From Phytopythium helicoides (taxonomy: Eukaryota > Oomycota > Peronosporomycetes > Pythiales > Pythiaceae), in assembly GCA_024867545.1 (NCBI GenBank), contig JANFNE010000030.1, positions 310,001 to 374,000 on the forward strand: a DNA stretch of 64,000 nt. Reading direction: 5' to 3'. The notes below the pieces were generated by a model. The model did no database searches, had not been told where the DNA came from, and saw only the letters and a program-made list of their open reading frames with translations. Of the stretch, positions 24,111 through 35,228 are shown one piece after another. Positions within the stretch are counted from its first letter, which is position 1. Each line of letters starts with the position of its first letter. The position numbers and the translations under genes were made by a program.

Positions 24111-24383
24111 CTTGTCGCCTGGATCCGCCCGCCTTTCTCGCCGCTTGTTCCCGACTGACAGCCCCCTCCTTCTTCTCTTCTCGGAAAAGCGAGAAGCAGG
24201 TGGAAGATCTGGCAATAATTGAAAACGTGCATCGCGTAATTACGACTTGGAGGCTGTCGCCCATCCTGAGGATTGTTCTACTACATATCAGAGAGGAGAG
24301 ATGACCTCGCCGGGAGCTGAACGCGTAAAAAAGGTGTTGAACTTTTGTAAAAAGGATGGCCGGGGCACGCGCCGTTTTGGTTG

Positions 24384-27081
24384 TCACACACGTTGAAGCG
24401 CGAGCAGGTACAGCTTGGTCTGGTGCTTGAGCTGGTTGAGCAGCGACGAGCGCGCAGCGGCCGCGCGGTCGCTGAGCTTGGCGTCCAGCTCCTTGTCCAT
24501 CGCGACCAGCTGCGCCTTGGTGTCCGGCGCCAAGTGTCCGTCCAGCGCCAGCGTGAAGAACCGCGTCTCGACCGCAAGCTGCAGAAGCATTTTACGTCAG
24601 CCATCGAGAAGAAAGACAAGATATTCGTGGCGTACATGGATCTGCTTCCACTCCAAGCAGCTGTCCAAGCTGGACTCGAGCTGGTCCAGTGACTCACGGA
24701 GGAAGCGCGCGAGCTCGGCGGTCAGCGGATAGGTCACTTGGCTAACGAAATCGGAGCAATCGGGGTACACGCCGAGACCGGTCTCGATCTCACTGCGCAA
24801 TGTGATCAACTGCAGTAGCACGTTGAAGACGTACTGCCGCGGATCGTTTGGGATGATCGATGACGCGGGGGCCGACGCGGACGTAAAGTTGCTCGTGGTC
24901 GATGCCACGGACGGCGGGGATAAGGGAAAGTCGAGGTCGGCTGACGAGCTGGTTCGCGATTCACTGCTACTTATGGAGAGTGATGCCGTGCGGGATGAGG
25001 CAGTGCGTGACAACTGGCTGCTGGATGAGCTATGGCGCGCTTGTTGGGGTTCCTCGGCCGCCCCAGCGCGAAGGATACGTGTCAGCGGCTTCACATGCAT
25101 GGAGATGAACTTATCCATACACTTTGTGATCATGTTGGTAAGCGTTTCAAGTAGCGTTGTCGTGCAGTGCTTCTTTTCCCGCGAAGTTTCAAGCTCTAGC
25201 TCAGAAAACCACGAGTTGATACGAGGTAGACAACGATCACGTAGCTCAATGCAGTTGGACACGACTGCGAACAAAGTGCAAACACGAGCTCCATTAGCTG
25301 GGCTGCGTCCGGACGCTGCTAGACTAGCAGGAGGCGTGATGCGTGCATTAAACGAATCAAAAATCTTGCCGAGAAAACTGGAGACCATCGCGTTGAGTGT
25401 GCGCTCGAACGATTGTACCATTAACTGCCGAGTCCTTGGTGCTGTGCTCGGCGTCATCGCCCATATTGGCCTCAACAGTCTCGAGCAGAATAAAGCCTAC
25501 ACGTTTCCATATATCATCCAGCTGCTGGATAAAGTCATCGCAGCAACATGAAAATACCGATGGTCTGTCCAGTCGAATTTTCACCTCGGAAGATACCATG
25601 GACGAATTCCAAATTGAGTCAAATGCATCTCGTGCTTCAGTGATCAGGGTTCCAATCTTGGCATTCGGCTGAGTTGTAAGAAGAGACGCGGGTCGACTCA
25701 TGTCTAACTCAGCCAAGTTCATCAACGACTCTGTCTGAAGCGAAGGAATTGTGAGCACCACCTCATCGAAGTAATTCTTCTCAAGCTCGGCTTGTGCAGC
25801 ATCGCATGTTTGCCTCACAAACTCCAACACGACTTTGATCCGAAAATCTCGACAGAACGACTCGTTCAAAGCCTCGATGTTGGTGTTGAGCGTTGAAGCG
25901 TTAGGACACTTCTTGAGGCTCTGGAGATGACAAAAAGTTTCGTTCAGGTGTTTCAGGACTGGTACGGATGGGTGAGCTGAGTGAACCTTCAAGAGCTCAA
26001 CGCATTTGGACAGGATTTTCCACGCCGTCGCTTGGATCTCCTCAGCCTCTGCAGACGTGATCGTGCTGTTTGTCGAAGGATTTCTAGCCGTACTACCCAC
26101 AGGTGTTTTGAACAACTCACAGATTAGACCCCAGAGTCCACTGCGGAAGCGATAGATGATCTCGCCACATTCTTTCACCACGATGGCACCGCTTTGTTGT
26201 CCCTGGCTTTCAAGTTCAGCGAGACGGAGCATCATGAACTTGAATTGCTTGTCAAGACAGGTTGAGACTGGGCTTTCGAGGATCGAAAGTGACATTAGGG
26301 CTGCAAGCGCTCGTTTCTGTATACGAATAAACTAGTTAGTTTATATAGCGGGACAAATGTGAACTGACGACCTCTCTACCTGGTCTTGAACAGACAATGA
26401 GAAGTCATCAAAGTGCTTGAGCAGCTCAGCATTCGCTGTCCCTGCAATCTCGTGAGCGGCAGTGAAAACCTTTTGCAAGAGCGCAAGATTGGACTTGTGG
26501 CTATGATATTTGAGCCGAACGTAGTCTTCTGCTAGCTTTTCGTAGTCCTTGTTCTGCAAACTCTCCTTCATCTTGGTTGTGATATCGAGCACAGGACGTA
26601 AGCGAGAAAGTACGGAGAGCGTGTTGCGGATCCTGCGCTGCTCCTTGGCACGCTGGAGCATCACCGATAGCGTCGAGTCTGTCACTTGCTTGAGCGATTT
26701 CATATCGTCGACCAACGTCTGGTTGTCTCGCTCGTGGGCTCGGATGTCGTCCGCCAGTGCACGAACGGCCTCGTGGCACGACAGATACTGGTCAAAGTGC
26801 GCGCTCACAAGCGCTTTCAGCTGCTCCGTCTTGTCGGACGTTGTCCGGTGGAGCTCATTGAGCTCGCCTTGCAGCCCTTCATAGCTCGTTCTCTGTAGCA
26901 TCGACACGAAAAGTGAGACCAGAACGTGTTCTCGCGGCGCCTGCTGCTGCAGTCCACCTACCGCATGCACCACCGCCAGGTACTTTTGCACTTCAAAGCG
27001 CGACGACGCCAGCTCCAGCTCTGGTTTCCACTCGTCTGTCTTCCCTCCCGCCGTCACCACTTGCGTCGTCGTCGCCGGCAT
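24384..27081 (-). CDS. SEC5: Exocyst complex component Sec5 (EXOC2)
   Basis: Subunit of the octameric exocyst, which tethers secretory vesicles to the plasma membrane. Predicted exons (minus): 27081-26962, 26892-26380, 26316-24636 and 24578-24384, with introns of 69, 63 and 57 bases (donors GTAGGT, GTAGAG, GTACGC). Splicing the first intron joins KYLAVVHA to RTSYEGLQGELNEL, which recreates the VHxxTSYExL segment of Sec5 N-termini. HFDQYLSCHEAVRALADDI then matches the helical tether region. The remainder is alpha-helical as in other exocyst subunits. Exon 3 needs one single-base indel near 25430, where one frame gives way to MVQSFERTLNAMVSSFLGK. Total length near 830 residues agrees with the family. 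The first true ATG is at 27081. Confidence 0.8.
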
Positions 27082-27612
27082 CGCTGCCAAATCTTGAAGA
27101 ATCTGCGTCGCTTCAAGATCCCAACCGGTACAAATCCGGTGACGTGGTTGTCGTACCGTCCCCAACCGGTATCAGCAATGTACACTAACTATCAACACAT
27201 CCGAAAGAGCTTTTTGTTTGGGAAAAGCGTTTCTTGGTCGACTTGTCGTTTGCATAGTATTGGTATGCCCCCCTCCAAAAAAAAAAAAAAAACAAAAAAC
27301 AAAAAACGCTTTTTCAAGCGTTCACTTGGGGATTGCATTGAGAGGTGAGTGATGGTCGATCTACTGATTGGCTACCACGTAGCCAATCGGCAGACAGCAC
27401 CCCCACCTCTTGGTGACCACATCTTCGGGAAGCGGCTCGATCGGGGGAAGATGCTGCGCGCTCGTCAGCTGGCGCGGCTCTCGCGGTTGGACGCGCCGTT
27501 GGTACGTCGCAGTCGTCACGCGGGGCGTGATGATGGGTGTGCCGCCGGTGGGCCCGTCTCTCCGGCGCTCAGTTCACGATTAGTCCGCTCACGTGCCGCC
27601 GCTTGACTCTCC
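27082..27612. other. Divergent promoter region between Sec5 and phosphoserine phosphatase
   Basis: About 530 bases, no credible frame. It contains a poly(A)-rich run (27277-27312) and the near-repeats GGCTACCACGTAGCC and TGATTGGCTACC around 27360-27385, including a CCAAT-box complement (ATTGG). It must serve both divergent genes. Confidence 0.45.
27277..27312. repeat. Poly(A)-rich simple repeat
   Basis: About sixteen A residues followed by three short A-runs separated by single C bases. It is low-complexity DNA between two divergent genes. Its exact length is likely unreliable in any assembly. Confidence 0.8.
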
Positions 27613-28573
27613 ATGGCAACCGCATCGGCCTGCCGCTTGGTCGACGTGGACGCGCGCCCGCAGCACCGCCGGGCGCTGGCGCTCGCCACTCGCAGCTGGT
27701 CGAGCAACGCAGCGCCGCAGTCGACGCGCGAGCTCTGGCGGTCGGTCGGCGCCGTCTGCTTCGATGTCGACAGCACCGTGTGCCAGGACGAAGGCATCGA
27801 CGTGCTGGCCGAGCACTGCGGCGCCGGCGAGGCCGTCAAGGCCTGGACCACCAAGTGCGTACTTTTTGGTGGTGCTGGCAAAGGATTTGTGAGCAGCGAG
27901 CTTATGGTGTGGATGGATTCGATTGCAGGGCTATGAACGGAGGCGTCAAGTTTGAGGACGCGCTTGCCGCCCGCCTGGAGATCATCAAGCCTTCCAAGCG
28001 CGACGTCAAGGAGTGCCTTCAGAAGCACCCGCCGCAGCTTACACGAGGTTCGGGATGGTCTGCACATTTCATTAAAGCTGTAATGCACAATCTCATCCGA
28101 CGTGTGCAGGCATCAAGGAACTCATTGCGACGCTGCACAAGAACAGCATTGATGTGTTCCTCGTTTCGGGAGGCTTCCGCCTCATGATCGAGCCCGTCGC
28201 TGAATTGATCAACGTGCCGCTGACCAACATCTACGCCAACACGATCTACTTCGATGCTGACGGCAAGTACAATGGCTTTGACGACACCGAACTCACTAGT
28301 CGCGACAACGGCAAGGCGCATGCGATCGAAATGTACGAATCATCCACGATCTGGAAGTGGGCTTTGACCAACCTAACATGCTTTTGTAGCATCAAGAAGA
28401 TCTACGGATACGAGCGAATTGCCATGGTGGGCGATGGCGTCACGGACCTGCAGGCTCGTCCTCCTGCCGACCTCTTCGTTGGGTTCGGCGGCATTGTGAC
28501 GCGTGACATTGTCAAGAAAGAGGCCGACTGGTTTGTGACCGATTTTGACGACTTGATCAAGCCTTTCCAGTGA
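27613..28573 (+). CDS. Phosphoserine phosphatase
   Basis: HAD-family enzyme that dephosphorylates O-phosphoserine, last step of serine biosynthesis. Exons 27613-27854, 27929-28047, 28110-28332 and 28390-28573 join in phase to 255 residues. Motif I is VCFDVDSTVCQDEGID (nucleophile Asp in DVDST), motif II FLVSGGF, motif III lysine in SRDNGKAHAI, and motif IV MVGDGVTDLQA. All residues expected for this family are present. Acceptors are TTGCAG, GTGCAG and TTGTAG. The N-terminal extension of about 45 residues rich in Arg, Ala and Ser before motif I could be an organelle presequence, though family members also vary here. No indels are needed. Confidence 0.92.
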
Positions 28574-28824
28574 TCCCATTAGCACAAGCTCTGCATGCAT
28601 ACACCAGTGTCAGCTAGCAATAGGCGAATGTCAGCAACATGTCCCCCGTTCCTACGACGACTTTCTTCATGAAAAATACAATACTCGCTTTGCACATTGA
28701 TCGAGGACACAAAGGCTGTATTTTCTAAAGTATGGACATGCAGAGCACCACATCAGGGTGAGATTCGTGACGGAAACTGCTGCTCCAATTGTGCTGCAGG
28801 AAGCGCCAAAGAGTAGACAATGCT

Positions 28825-30000
28825 TTATTCTTCGACAAACTCCATCTCCTCGCCATCGTCCTCCGCGCCGTGCTTGAGCTCCGCCGGGGTTTTCCGAAGA
28901 GCCTTGACGCGACGGCTCTGCATCGAGTAAATATCCTGCTTCTCCATGTGGATGCGGCCAAGCTTGTCGCCCGTAAGCTCGTCGCGCGAGATGTTCTTGA
29001 TCTTCTTGGGGGCCAGACCCTTCGGCTTCTTGGTCGCGATCTTCATTAAGTCTGCCGAGGCGAACTTGTGGCGGCGGAACTGTAGGTCGAAGCGCGGACC
29101 CATCTCGTCCAGCTCGACGCGAGGGTGCGAGCCGTCACCCTTCTTAAAGTCGATCGAGTACGAGCGGAAGAACACCTGCTCCTTCCACGCCGTGCAGACA
29201 ATGACGTGGTCGAGGCCCTTGACATTGACGTTGGGGACAATTGTGCCACGGAACATGTCCAGCAGGATATTCTTGAGCTTCATGAACTGCTCGTTGCTCT
29301 CCCACTGGTCACCCGTGAACACAAAGCACGGCTTGGAGCCCGGTGCCTTCTTGCTCTTGCACTTGAAAGCGTCGATCGACTTGAAGTTCGAGAAGCCGAA
29401 CTCCATCACATCCAGGATGTGACCGTCGAACGTGCGGCCCTGCAAACCGAGCGCCAACACTGTCAGCTCAATTGACTCCGGCAACGTCCAAAACGGAACA
29501 AAGGCTGGATGCGTACCAGCACGAGGTTGCTCGGGCGTTTCTTGGTGTGGCTACCGACCATGAAGAGGCTCGCATCGTTCTTCTGCGTAAGGAACTCGAC
29601 CTTGTTCTCGTCGTCAAACACGTGGATGTCGTTCTTCTTGCCCATCATCTTGGCGAACGGCGCCTTGATCATGCGCTGCATTCGTTCCAACCACGTCGTC
29701 AGCTTTGCCACCGCTCTACCACCACAAAATGCACCGAGGCCAACGCACCAGGTCGCGCAGCAGCAGGTTGACCTCCTCGCTGGTCTTGTTGCCGCGCATC
29801 ACGAGCAGGTTCTTGGTATTCTCGACCAGCTTGGGCTCCTTGTCCTTGATGGCGCGCTGCACGCGCGCCTTGACGCGCTTGGGCTTGGCCACGCTCGTCA
29901 CCTTACGGCTCTGCTTGGCCGCATTCTTGTTCACCTTCTTGGCCGCGCGCTGGATCTGCTTGCCGGCCGTGGCCTTGATGATCTTGCTGCCGCCGCCCAT
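28825..30000 (-). CDS. RPF2: Ribosome production factor 2 homologue (RPF2), Brix domain
   Basis: Nucleolar assembly factor which, with RRS1, loads the 5S RNP into pre-60S ribosomes. Exons (minus) 30000-29749, 29702-29517 and 29439-28825 give 350 residues without indels. The second junction joins RPSNLVL to GRTFDGHILDVMEFG, the expected Brix sequence. Other landmarks are KKNDASLFMVGSHTKKRP and ELDEMGPRFDLQFRRHKFA near the end of the Brix domain. A basic N-terminus with many Lys/Arg and an acidic tail (EDDGEEMEFVEE) are usual for this family. The start at 30000 is the first ATG. It is divergent from eIF4B with 320 bases between the starts. Confidence 0.93.
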
Positions 30001-30320
30001 GCTGCCTCGCTCGCCGTCGGTCAGTCGATGGAGTCGCAGGACCAGCCGACCGCTTTCCACAGCGCCGGCGCGTTGGTTGGTGCAGGGTGGATTCGCGTGG
30101 GCCACACTAATGTTGAATTTTGGCCCAATCGCCGCGGCGTTTTATGGAATCGTCGGTTTCGAAATTTATATCGAGCCAATGAGGCGCCGGAGAGGGATAG
30201 AAGTATTCGGCGATTGGGCGGATTTGCGGCAGCCGACGGATGGAACACATGGCCAGCAGGTTGACAAGCCACAGCTTCATCTACCGAAAGAGGGGGGAAC
30301 GAAAGCAACAAGCAGCGAAG

Positions 30321-32060
30321 ATGGCGCAGAACTTGGCGTTCGGCCGCGGCGGCTCCAGCTCCTGGGCCGACGACGACGACGTGGAGCCCACGCCGATCCC
30401 CGCGGCGCCCAAGCTGCCCGCGTGAGCGCCCGCGCGTGCCCTCGAGCCGAGCGTTTGCCGTTATTGACCGCTGCGATTGCGTGTGCGTTGCGCCGGCGCC
30501 AGTGTCGAGGAGAAGCAGCCGATCGAGGAGGAGGAGATCGAGTCCCGCGAGCAGCGCCGCGACGGTGGGTGGCGTGGAGTCGGCGGTAGCGACGCGCCCA
30601 TGGAGCTGACGGACGGTGCGGTGACAGACTATGACCGCCGCGGCCCGCGTGGAGGCTACGACGACCGTCGCGGTGGCGGATTCGACGACCGTCGTGGTGG
30701 CGGATTCAACGACCGTCGCGGAGGCTACGAAGAGCGTCGCGGTGGCTACGAGGACCGCCGTGGCGGGTATGACGACCGCCGCGGAGGCTACGACGACCAC
30801 CGTGGAGGCGGTGGCTACGACCGTCCCCCGCGCGAGGACCGCCCGAAGAACCCGGTGCCGGACCACCCGCCTTTCCGCGTACGTCTCTCACTCCCTCGCT
30901 GCTCTTCATGGTTTGCAATCAACTGACTTGGTAGGTTGCGGCGTTGGGTAGATGTACGTCGGCAACCTGCCGTTCCGCATGAACGAGGACGATCTGGCCG
31001 ACTTCATTGGCGCCGAGGGCATCCGCGACATTCACTTCCCGCGCGACTTCCAGTCGGACCGCCCGAAGGGCTACGCTTATGTCGAATTCAGTGACCGCGA
31101 GGCTCTTGTCCGTGCTCTTGAGCTTGATGGCCAAACTGCTGACGGCCGCGCTCTGCGCATGGACGTCGCGAGTGACCGTGACCGCAAGCCGCGCCAGAAG
31201 GAGAACTCGTGGTTTTCGGAGAAGCGATCCCGGTTCGTGTTTCAGATTCTGGGTTGTTCATCGTGCAAATGAAGTCGCTAAATGGTTCATATGCAGGGCT
31301 CCGCTCGAAGAGCTGCGCGAGCGCCCCAAGATTGCTCTGGCGCCGCGCTCCTCTCCGGCCCAGCCCAAGGACGGCGCGTCGCAGCGTGCGAGCATCTTTG
31401 GCGATGCCAAGCCTCGTGACGAAGCGGCTTACCTGGAACGGCAAAAGGCTCGTGAAGAGGAGCGGAAGAAGCTTGAGGCGCAGAAGAAGGCCCAAAAGGA
31501 AGCGGCTAAGAAGGAGGCGGCTGCGAAGAAGGAGGCGGCTGCGAAGAAGGAGGCCGAGGCTGCTGCCGCCGCCGCCGCCGCTGCCACCGCTGCTGCCGAG
31601 AAGAAGCAGGAGCGTGGCCCTGGGCGGAAGGCTAGCCACGACGACGCTGGACGCCTCTCGCGCAAGAACAGTAACGACGACGCTGGACGCCTCTCGCGCA
31701 AGAACAGCCACGACGATGCTGCCCAGGGTCGCGCTGGTGGTCGCGGCCGCGGTCGCGGCCGTGGCGACCGTGCATTTCCCGACCGTCGCACAGAGGGTGG
31801 TCGTGGCCATGGCCGCACCAATACGGACCGTGCTGCTGCGCTGAAGAAGGAGGAGGGCGCGCCTGCTACTGCACGCAAGAACGAGCCTCGTGCCAAGCGC
31901 ACGGAGCCGCCGAAGGTAAGCGATGGAATCTCCGTTGAAGCGTTTCGAGTGTTCACAATGCTAACGTGTTGGGTTGCACCAGGCCAAGCTGGCTCCCCCA
32001 CCGTCGACCAAGACGACGAACGCGTTTGGTCTCCTGGGCGACGACTCGGACTCGGACTAG
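30321..32060 (+). CDS. Translation initiation factor 4B (eIF4B)-like RRM protein
   Basis: Stimulates the eIF4A helicase in cap-dependent initiation. Exons 30321-30421, 30503-30878, 30952-31232, 31297-31915 and 31983-32060 join in phase to 484 residues. The order is: a short N-terminus with SSWADDDD; an Arg/Gly/Asp/Tyr repeat of about seven DDRRGGY-type units (30640-30830), comparable to the DRYG box; one RRM with RNP2 MYVGNLPF and RNP1 KGYAYVEF; the conserved eIF4B block ERPKIALAPRSSP and SIFGDAKPRDEAAY; a Lys/Glu/Ala-rich charged helix; two copies of a SRKNS-type Arg/Ser repeat; RGRGRGRG; and an acidic end. A typical WADDD element near the start also supports eIF4B over a generic RRM protein. 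Confidence 0.85.
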
Positions 32061-32342
32061 ACGAGCCCTGCGTGGCTGTAAGTGTAGCTATCCTTCGTGA
32101 TGGGCGTGGCGCATCATGTTGCAGATGTAGCCATCAGTGTGAGCGGCGATCTTGAGTTGACAGCAAGTCTCGTTTGATTGGCTAAAAATGAAAACTCCGT
32201 TCTCGCATTCCGATTCGCTGAAAGTGTTCTCCAGCGGATTGTCCCGAACGTCTCAATCAAATTCGGGACCACCCCGATCCTTTCCCCCTCGTGGTCTCGG
32301 CAAAGAGAAAGATAGCGGGGAGATCGAGCCCACTGCCGCAGG

Positions 32343-33324
32343 ATGTCGCGACGATATGACGGACGCACCACCACCTTCTCGCCCGAAGGTGCGTTTCTGG
32401 CTGGGGATGCGTGGGATCCGCGACTCGCAGGCGCTGACGCGGTCGGGATCGCGACTTTCGCGGCTGTAGGGCGTCTCTTCCAGGTCGAGTACGCCATGGA
32501 GGCGATCAACAACGCCGGCTCGGCCGTCGGCATCCTCGCCAAGGATGGCATCGTGATCGCGGGTGGGTTGCGCTGGCTGTTGGAGGTAGAGCACGCGGCT
32601 GCTGGAGGCTGACGGGCGTGGGCGATTCCGGTGTAGCCGAGAAGAAGACGGTGTCGAAGCTGCTGACGCCCAGCAAGACGAGCGAGAAGACCATTAAGCT
32701 CGACGACCATCTCATCTGCGCCGTTGCCGGTGCGCTAGCTTGTAGCTTGGGAGGTGCTAACGGTGGGATCGTATTCGCTGACGCGGAAGGTTGTACCCAC
32801 CAGGTCTGACGGCGGACGCCAACATCCTCGTCAACTACGCGCGCCTGACGGCCCAGCGCTACGAGCTCGCGTACCAGGAGAAGGAGCCGTGCGAGCAGCT
32901 CGTGCAGACGATCTGCAACTACAAGCAGGCGTACACGCAGTTCGGCGGTCAGCGCCCGTTCGGTGTGTCGTTCCTGTACGCCGGCTGGGACCGCCACCAT
33001 GGATTCCAGCTCTACCACAGTGACCCGAGCGGAAACTACGGCGGCTGGAAGGCCACGGCCATCGGCTCCAACAATCGCGCGGCCAAGAGCATGCTCAAGA
33101 GCGACTACGAGGAGAACATGACGATCGACGAGGCGCTGGCGTTCGCCGTCAAGGTCATGGGCAAGACGATGGACACCACAACGCCGAGCGCCGAGAAGCT
33201 CGAGTTCACGACGGTCACGCGTGACCCGAGCGGAAAGATTGTGCACCGCCAGCTGACCCAGGCGGAGACAGAGGCGCTTCTGAAGGCTGCCGAGGCCTCG
33301 ACCGCCTCTGCTGGTGACATGTAA
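32343..33324 (+). CDS. 20S proteasome subunit alpha type-4 (PSMA4)
   Basis: Structural alpha-ring subunit of the 20S proteasome. Exons 32343-32388, 32470-32562, 32637-32729 and 32804-33324 join in phase to 250 residues, the family length. It begins [16 protein letters not shown] then [16 protein letters not shown], the alpha-subunit N-terminal signature. Later landmarks are [22 protein letters not shown] and [10 protein letters not shown]. The MSRRYD start is specific to the alpha-4 type (yeast Pre9). There are no indels. All three introns are 74-81 bases. About 280 bases separate it from eIF4B. Confidence 0.95.
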
Positions 33325-33438
33325 GCAAGGATCAGTTGGGCTGCCGGAGTTGCGCCGTTCTAGGCTGCTCTAACTCAAACAATATGGTTCCCATCGTGAC
33401 CACCTCCTTTTCGTTGATGAGTTTTGTTCCGTTTATTA

Positions 33439-34325
33439 TCATACACCGCCATTTGTGACGTCACTTGTTGCATTCGCAGCAGCCACACCAGCAGCTTTGG
33501 CTTTGCTAGCGATTCCTCCGGCCCAATTCCCTGCTTTATTGAGCTGGTCCTTGGATGCTGACTCTATCCTTGCGCCACACGTGGAATAGTCAATGCCACA
33601 GACGAGAAAAGAAATGATGAACCCAAGCAGGCATGCGCAGAAGATGATGCACACCCAGTACTTCATGTTCTTCCACCAGTAGACATTCTTGAGCTTCTTG
33701 GCCGTCTTTTCGTATTTCATCGCATCTTGCTGCAGCTTGTCCGTTCGCATGACTAGAAGATCGATCTTTTCTCCGCGCTCCATCAACTGGAAGTACGTAA
33801 TTGCGTGCATCAATTAGACTACGAGCGCAACTCAGTTTCCACAAAACAGCCACACAAACGGACCTGGTTGACGTTTTCGATCATGATCATCTTGACGCGC
33901 TCCATCTTTTGGCGGACTTGGGATAGCGGCGTCTCAACCTTGTAGTTATCGTATTTCTTCATGAGGCTGTCAAGCGTGGAGCTGAAAGCCGCCATGGCGT
34001 AAGCGAGCGCTGTATGCGCTTGTGTCTTGTACTGCGAGAGGAAGGCCGCCTTGACGTCCGAAAGCATCATAAAGGCCACGCTCGCGTGCACCTGGTCCTC
34101 CGCCATGCACATGTAGGTGATGCCGTCCTCGTGCAGAAAGAAGAAGTTGTAGTTGTTGTACGGGAACACGCTCTTGACGGTCGACGCGCTGCCAATGTTG
34201 GCCGCCTCGTGGTCCGACAGGTGCTTGAGCACCGCGCGCGTCACCGTGGGGAAGTTGCCGCTCTTGTCCGTGTGCTCGCACAGCACGTGCTGGCTGCGCG
34301 CCACGAGCGCGTACACGATCGACAT
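33439..34325 (-). CDS. VAMP7-like longin R-SNARE with a luminal tail
   Basis: Membrane fusion protein of endosomes, vacuole or plasma membrane. Exons (minus) 34325-33864 and 33786-33439 give 269 residues. A longin domain (MSIVYALVARSQHVLCEHT ... YNFFFLHEDGITYMCMAED) is followed by an R-SNARE helix with the zero-layer Arg in MERGEKIDLLVMRTDKLQ, the juxtamembrane KNVYWWKNMKYW, and one membrane helix (VCIIFCACLLGFIISFLVCG). About 55 residues follow the helix (IDYSTCGARIESASKDQL to TNGGV), whereas VAMP7 proteins normally stop at the membrane. The intron (33787-33863) lies within the SNARE-motif entry. Confidence 0.88.
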
Positions 34326-34535
34326 GCTGGCGGCAATGCAGTGCGAGCAAATGGTCGCGGCTCGTGACTGTTCAAGATCATCATCGCTTGGTGTTTCAAG
34401 CCGCGATCTTCCTCCCCATTCGCTAATAATGCATACATAAAACTATATGATTGGTTGAAATAAAATAATATAGTTTTGACGAATTAGGTGGCGCCACGGC
34501 TATGTGCGCACAGTGCGAGGAGCTCACAGCTGAAC

Positions 34536-35033
34536 ATGACGCGGATGCGGTGGCTCGCCGCCTCCGTCGTCGCGCTGTACGCGCTCCTAGCGACGGCCCA
34601 GACGCCTCCGGACGAGAGCAGCGGCAGTGGAGCGTACTCGAGAGGCAGCAGTGACGATGTGGCGTCCTGTAACTCGCTGACGGGTCCTTTTTGCGCGTTC
34701 ACGGGGTCGATGGAGCACTTCGCGGCGTACATGACGCCCATTGCTCCACTCGGAAAGACCAGCGACGCCGGACAGACGAGAGAAACGGAGACGCAGCTAG
34801 GCAAGGCTTGCTTCTTCCAGCACCACGCAGGCAATTGGATGGACAGCGGAGGCGACGCGTACGACCTCATGAACCAGAAGGTCACGACGGTCGACGAGTG
34901 CGAGCAGCTGTGCTGCGAGCACGCTCAATGCCGCTCCTTCACCTTCTGGAGGGGTCACACTTGCTTCTTGCGTGCATCAACCACGCCACCAAGACCCAAT
35001 GGCGACTCCTTCAGCGGCATCCGCTTGATGTAG
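34536..35033 (+). CDS. Secreted protein with a single PAN/Apple-like domain
   Basis: A 165-residue intron-free protein. MTRMRWLAASVVALYALLA followed by ATAQ is a signal peptide. The mature part has a Ser/Gly-rich stretch and then a PAN-type core: CFFQHHAGNWMDSGGDAYDLM, TTVDECEQLCCEHAQCRSFTF and CFLRAS, with the spaced cysteines of the Apple fold. PAN domains in oomycetes occur in CBEL-type cell-wall lectins and in many secreted proteins. This one has no cellulose-binding or repeated domain, so the ligand cannot be guessed. No RXLR or LxLFLAK translocation motif is visible. Confidence 0.7.
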   Translation: MTRMRWLAASVVALYALLATAQTPPDESSGSGAYSRGSSDDVASCNSLTGPFCAFTGSMEHFAAYMTPIAPLGKTSDAGQTRETETQLGKACFFQHHAGNWMDSGGDAYDLMNQKVTTVDECEQLCCEHAQCRSFTFWRGHTCFLRASTTPPRPNGDSFSGIRLM

Positions 35034-35228
35034 CACACCTCGGCGCTTGAATACAAGTCGACAATTGCGCCAACGCATCAATCATTCGCATAGCTCGCTT
35101 CTAACGAAAGATGCTTGTTGTGTCTTGAGCTGTGCGTGTGGCTGGATATATCCAGAAAGACTCGGTCAAATCGCTGGCCCTCGAAAGAAGGTGCCTTCCC
35201 TGCACACGATAATTCGCGTCACAACAAG

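Noticed and set aside
27277..27312. Poly(A) tract as the tail of a retroposed gene
   Set aside because: No target-site duplication or retroposed coding sequence was seen next to it; it sits in a divergent promoter.
28725..28824. Frame extending past the RPF2 stop
   Set aside because: RPF2 ends with its usual acidic tail at 28825; the rest is the 3' region shared with the convergent phosphatase gene.
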